This document shows positions 7,048 to 7,493 of a stretch of 7,493 nucleotides of DNA, piece after piece. This stretch comes from Planctomycetaceae bacterium (GTDB taxonomy: Bacteria > Planctomycetota > Planctomycetia > Planctomycetales > Planctomycetaceae): contig JAESQE010000388.1 of the NCBI GenBank assembly GCA_016765335.1, forward strand, positions 2,249 to 9,741, read 5' to 3'. The notes beneath the pieces were generated by a model. That model was not told the origin of the DNA. It was given only the letters and a program-made list of their open reading frames with translations, and searched no databases. A program made the position numbers and the translations under genes. The stretch's first letter is position 1. Each line of letters starts with the position of its first letter.

Positions 7048-7353
7048 TTAGAGTTTAGGAGGGCGTTTAAGTCCGTAAATGAGAGAAGATGTAGCGTTTT
7101 CGGAAAACACAGAAAGGCGTTCGCCTGTTGCTTTCGGAAGAGCTTTTTGCGTGATGTTTGTCGGTGCCATGTGATTGTGGCAATGCATGTAACATAAAGG
7201 ATCGGAAGGAGTTCCGTTGTCTGTATTGTCCTGATCAGCGCTGAGTTCAATTTGTTGATCAGCGTTTTGTTTTTCAACATGCGCATGCGCCGCCGAGACA
7301 AAACTGGCAGAAAAAAGAGCAAGAGCACATATTAAAAATAAAATATTCTTCAT
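7048..7353 (-). CDS. Small secreted metal-binding protein, CzcI-like
   Basis: A 101-residue exported protein. It has a signal peptide (MKNILFLICALALFSASFVS, cleavage likely after the A-H-A at 22-24), an acidic Asp/Gln/Asn linker, then a compact candidate metal site DPLCYMHCHNHM with C54, H57, C58, H59 and H61 plus two Met. The tail ends GLKRPPKL. This architecture (signal peptide, Cys/His cluster, Arg-Pro tail, first gene before czcCBA) recalls CzcI, a small periplasmic protein thought to modulate Czc expression. Sequence identity to it is low by eye, so no symbol is given. The Cys at position 9 is preceded by Ile and is not a lipobox. The start at 7353 places the signal peptide at the N-terminus; an upstream in-frame TTG at 7389 would add twelve residues. 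Neither start has a clear ribosome site. Confidence 0.7.
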   Translation of the reverse strand: MKNILFLICALALFSASFVSAAHAHVEKQNADQQIELSADQDNTDNGTPSDPLCYMHCHNHMAPTNITQKALPKATGERLSVFSENATSSLIYGLKRPPKL

Positions 7354-7420
7354 TCCAAGCAATCTAACATTAAGTATGAATTTTAACAACAGCCTACAAT
7401 CTAAATTCCAAGAAATTGTG

Positions 7421-7458
7421 TTATTGGCAATAATAAATAGGCTGCAAAAAAACTTACA
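7421..7458 (-). promoter_or_regulatory. Candidate operon promoter with a 13-bp palindromic operator
   Basis: TTATTGGCAATAA at 7421-7433 is a perfect 6+1+6 palindrome, 68 bases upstream of the first gene. On the minus strand it overlaps a TATTAT box (7435-7430, five of six to consensus); the matching -35 is weak (CTGTAA, 18-base spacer). Alternatively TTGCCA (7430-7425) could be a -35, but no good -10 follows. A repressor or metal sensor site is plausible by position only. Confidence 0.3.
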
Positions 7459-7493
7459 GACCAGAGAAAAACAGAAACCCAGAACAGCCGGAT

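Noticed and set aside
6907..7197. Plus-strand open frame of 96 codons over the gap and antisense to the czcI-like gene
   Set aside because: It starts at TTG without a ribosome site, has no recognisable domain, and lies opposite a better-supported gene with a signal peptide.
6993..7328. Minus-strand frame of 111 codons overlapping the czcI-like gene
   Set aside because: It is the out-of-frame shadow of that gene: basic, low-information sequence without a signal peptide or motif.
1..7493. Signs of an insertion sequence, integron, CRISPR array, tRNA or prophage
   Set aside because: No transposase or integrase frames, no terminal inverted repeats, no regular spaced repeats and no tRNA-like sequence were seen.

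Overview
The window holds one tightly packed operon, read entirely on the minus strand, for heavy-metal efflux across both membranes of a Gram-negative bacterium. Gene order from upstream (right) to downstream (left) is: a small secreted metal-binding protein (CzcI-like), an outer-membrane efflux factor (CzcC/CusC type), a periplasmic adaptor (CzcB type), a heavy-metal RND pump (CzcA type), a prolipoprotein signal peptidase (LspA), and a short inner-membrane cation diffusion facilitator (CDF). The outer-membrane and periplasmic components show a diderm. The short CDF with an N-terminal CGxxCG motif resembles, from memory, proteins common in Alphaproteobacteria. The base composition is moderate rather than high GC. 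I cannot name a species, and the alphaproteobacterial assignment is an inference.

Layout. Bases 7354-7493 are the upstream region, with a 13-bp palindrome and only weak promoter candidates. Bases 7048-7353 encode the CzcI-like protein. Bases 6891-7047 are a gap carrying a perfect 17-bp palindrome nested in longer A/T arms. From 6890 to 146 the genes touch or overlap: czcC to czcB with a 4-base gap, czcB to czcA with 19 bases, czcA/lspA sharing one base (TAATG), and lspA/CDF overlapping by 8 bases. Bases 1-145 hold no gene that I can see. No regulator, transposase or RNA gene is present.

How the genes work together. CzcA, CzcB and CzcC would form a proton-driven pump spanning the envelope. 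The CDF would move metal from cytoplasm to periplasm, feeding that pump. The CzcI-like protein and the His-rich N-terminus of CzcB would bind metal in the periplasm. Three features argue for a divalent ion (Zn/Cd/Co/Ni) over Cu/Ag: the CusA methionine triad is absent from CzcA, the CzcB N-terminus has eight His and no Met, and a CDF is present. The exact substrate is not settled by sequence.

The most notable point is that czcB is out of frame at its very start. A good ribosome site and ATG at 5635 lead after six codons to a stop, while the signal peptide and His-rich region continue in the -1 frame with no start codon of their own. One extra base restores a normal 408-residue adaptor. Other points of interest are an operon-borne LspA with no lipobox substrate in the window, the palindrome between the first two genes, and unusual metal-site residues in the CDF. 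I found no convincing wholly new system; this is a recognisable metal-resistance operon with some odd details.
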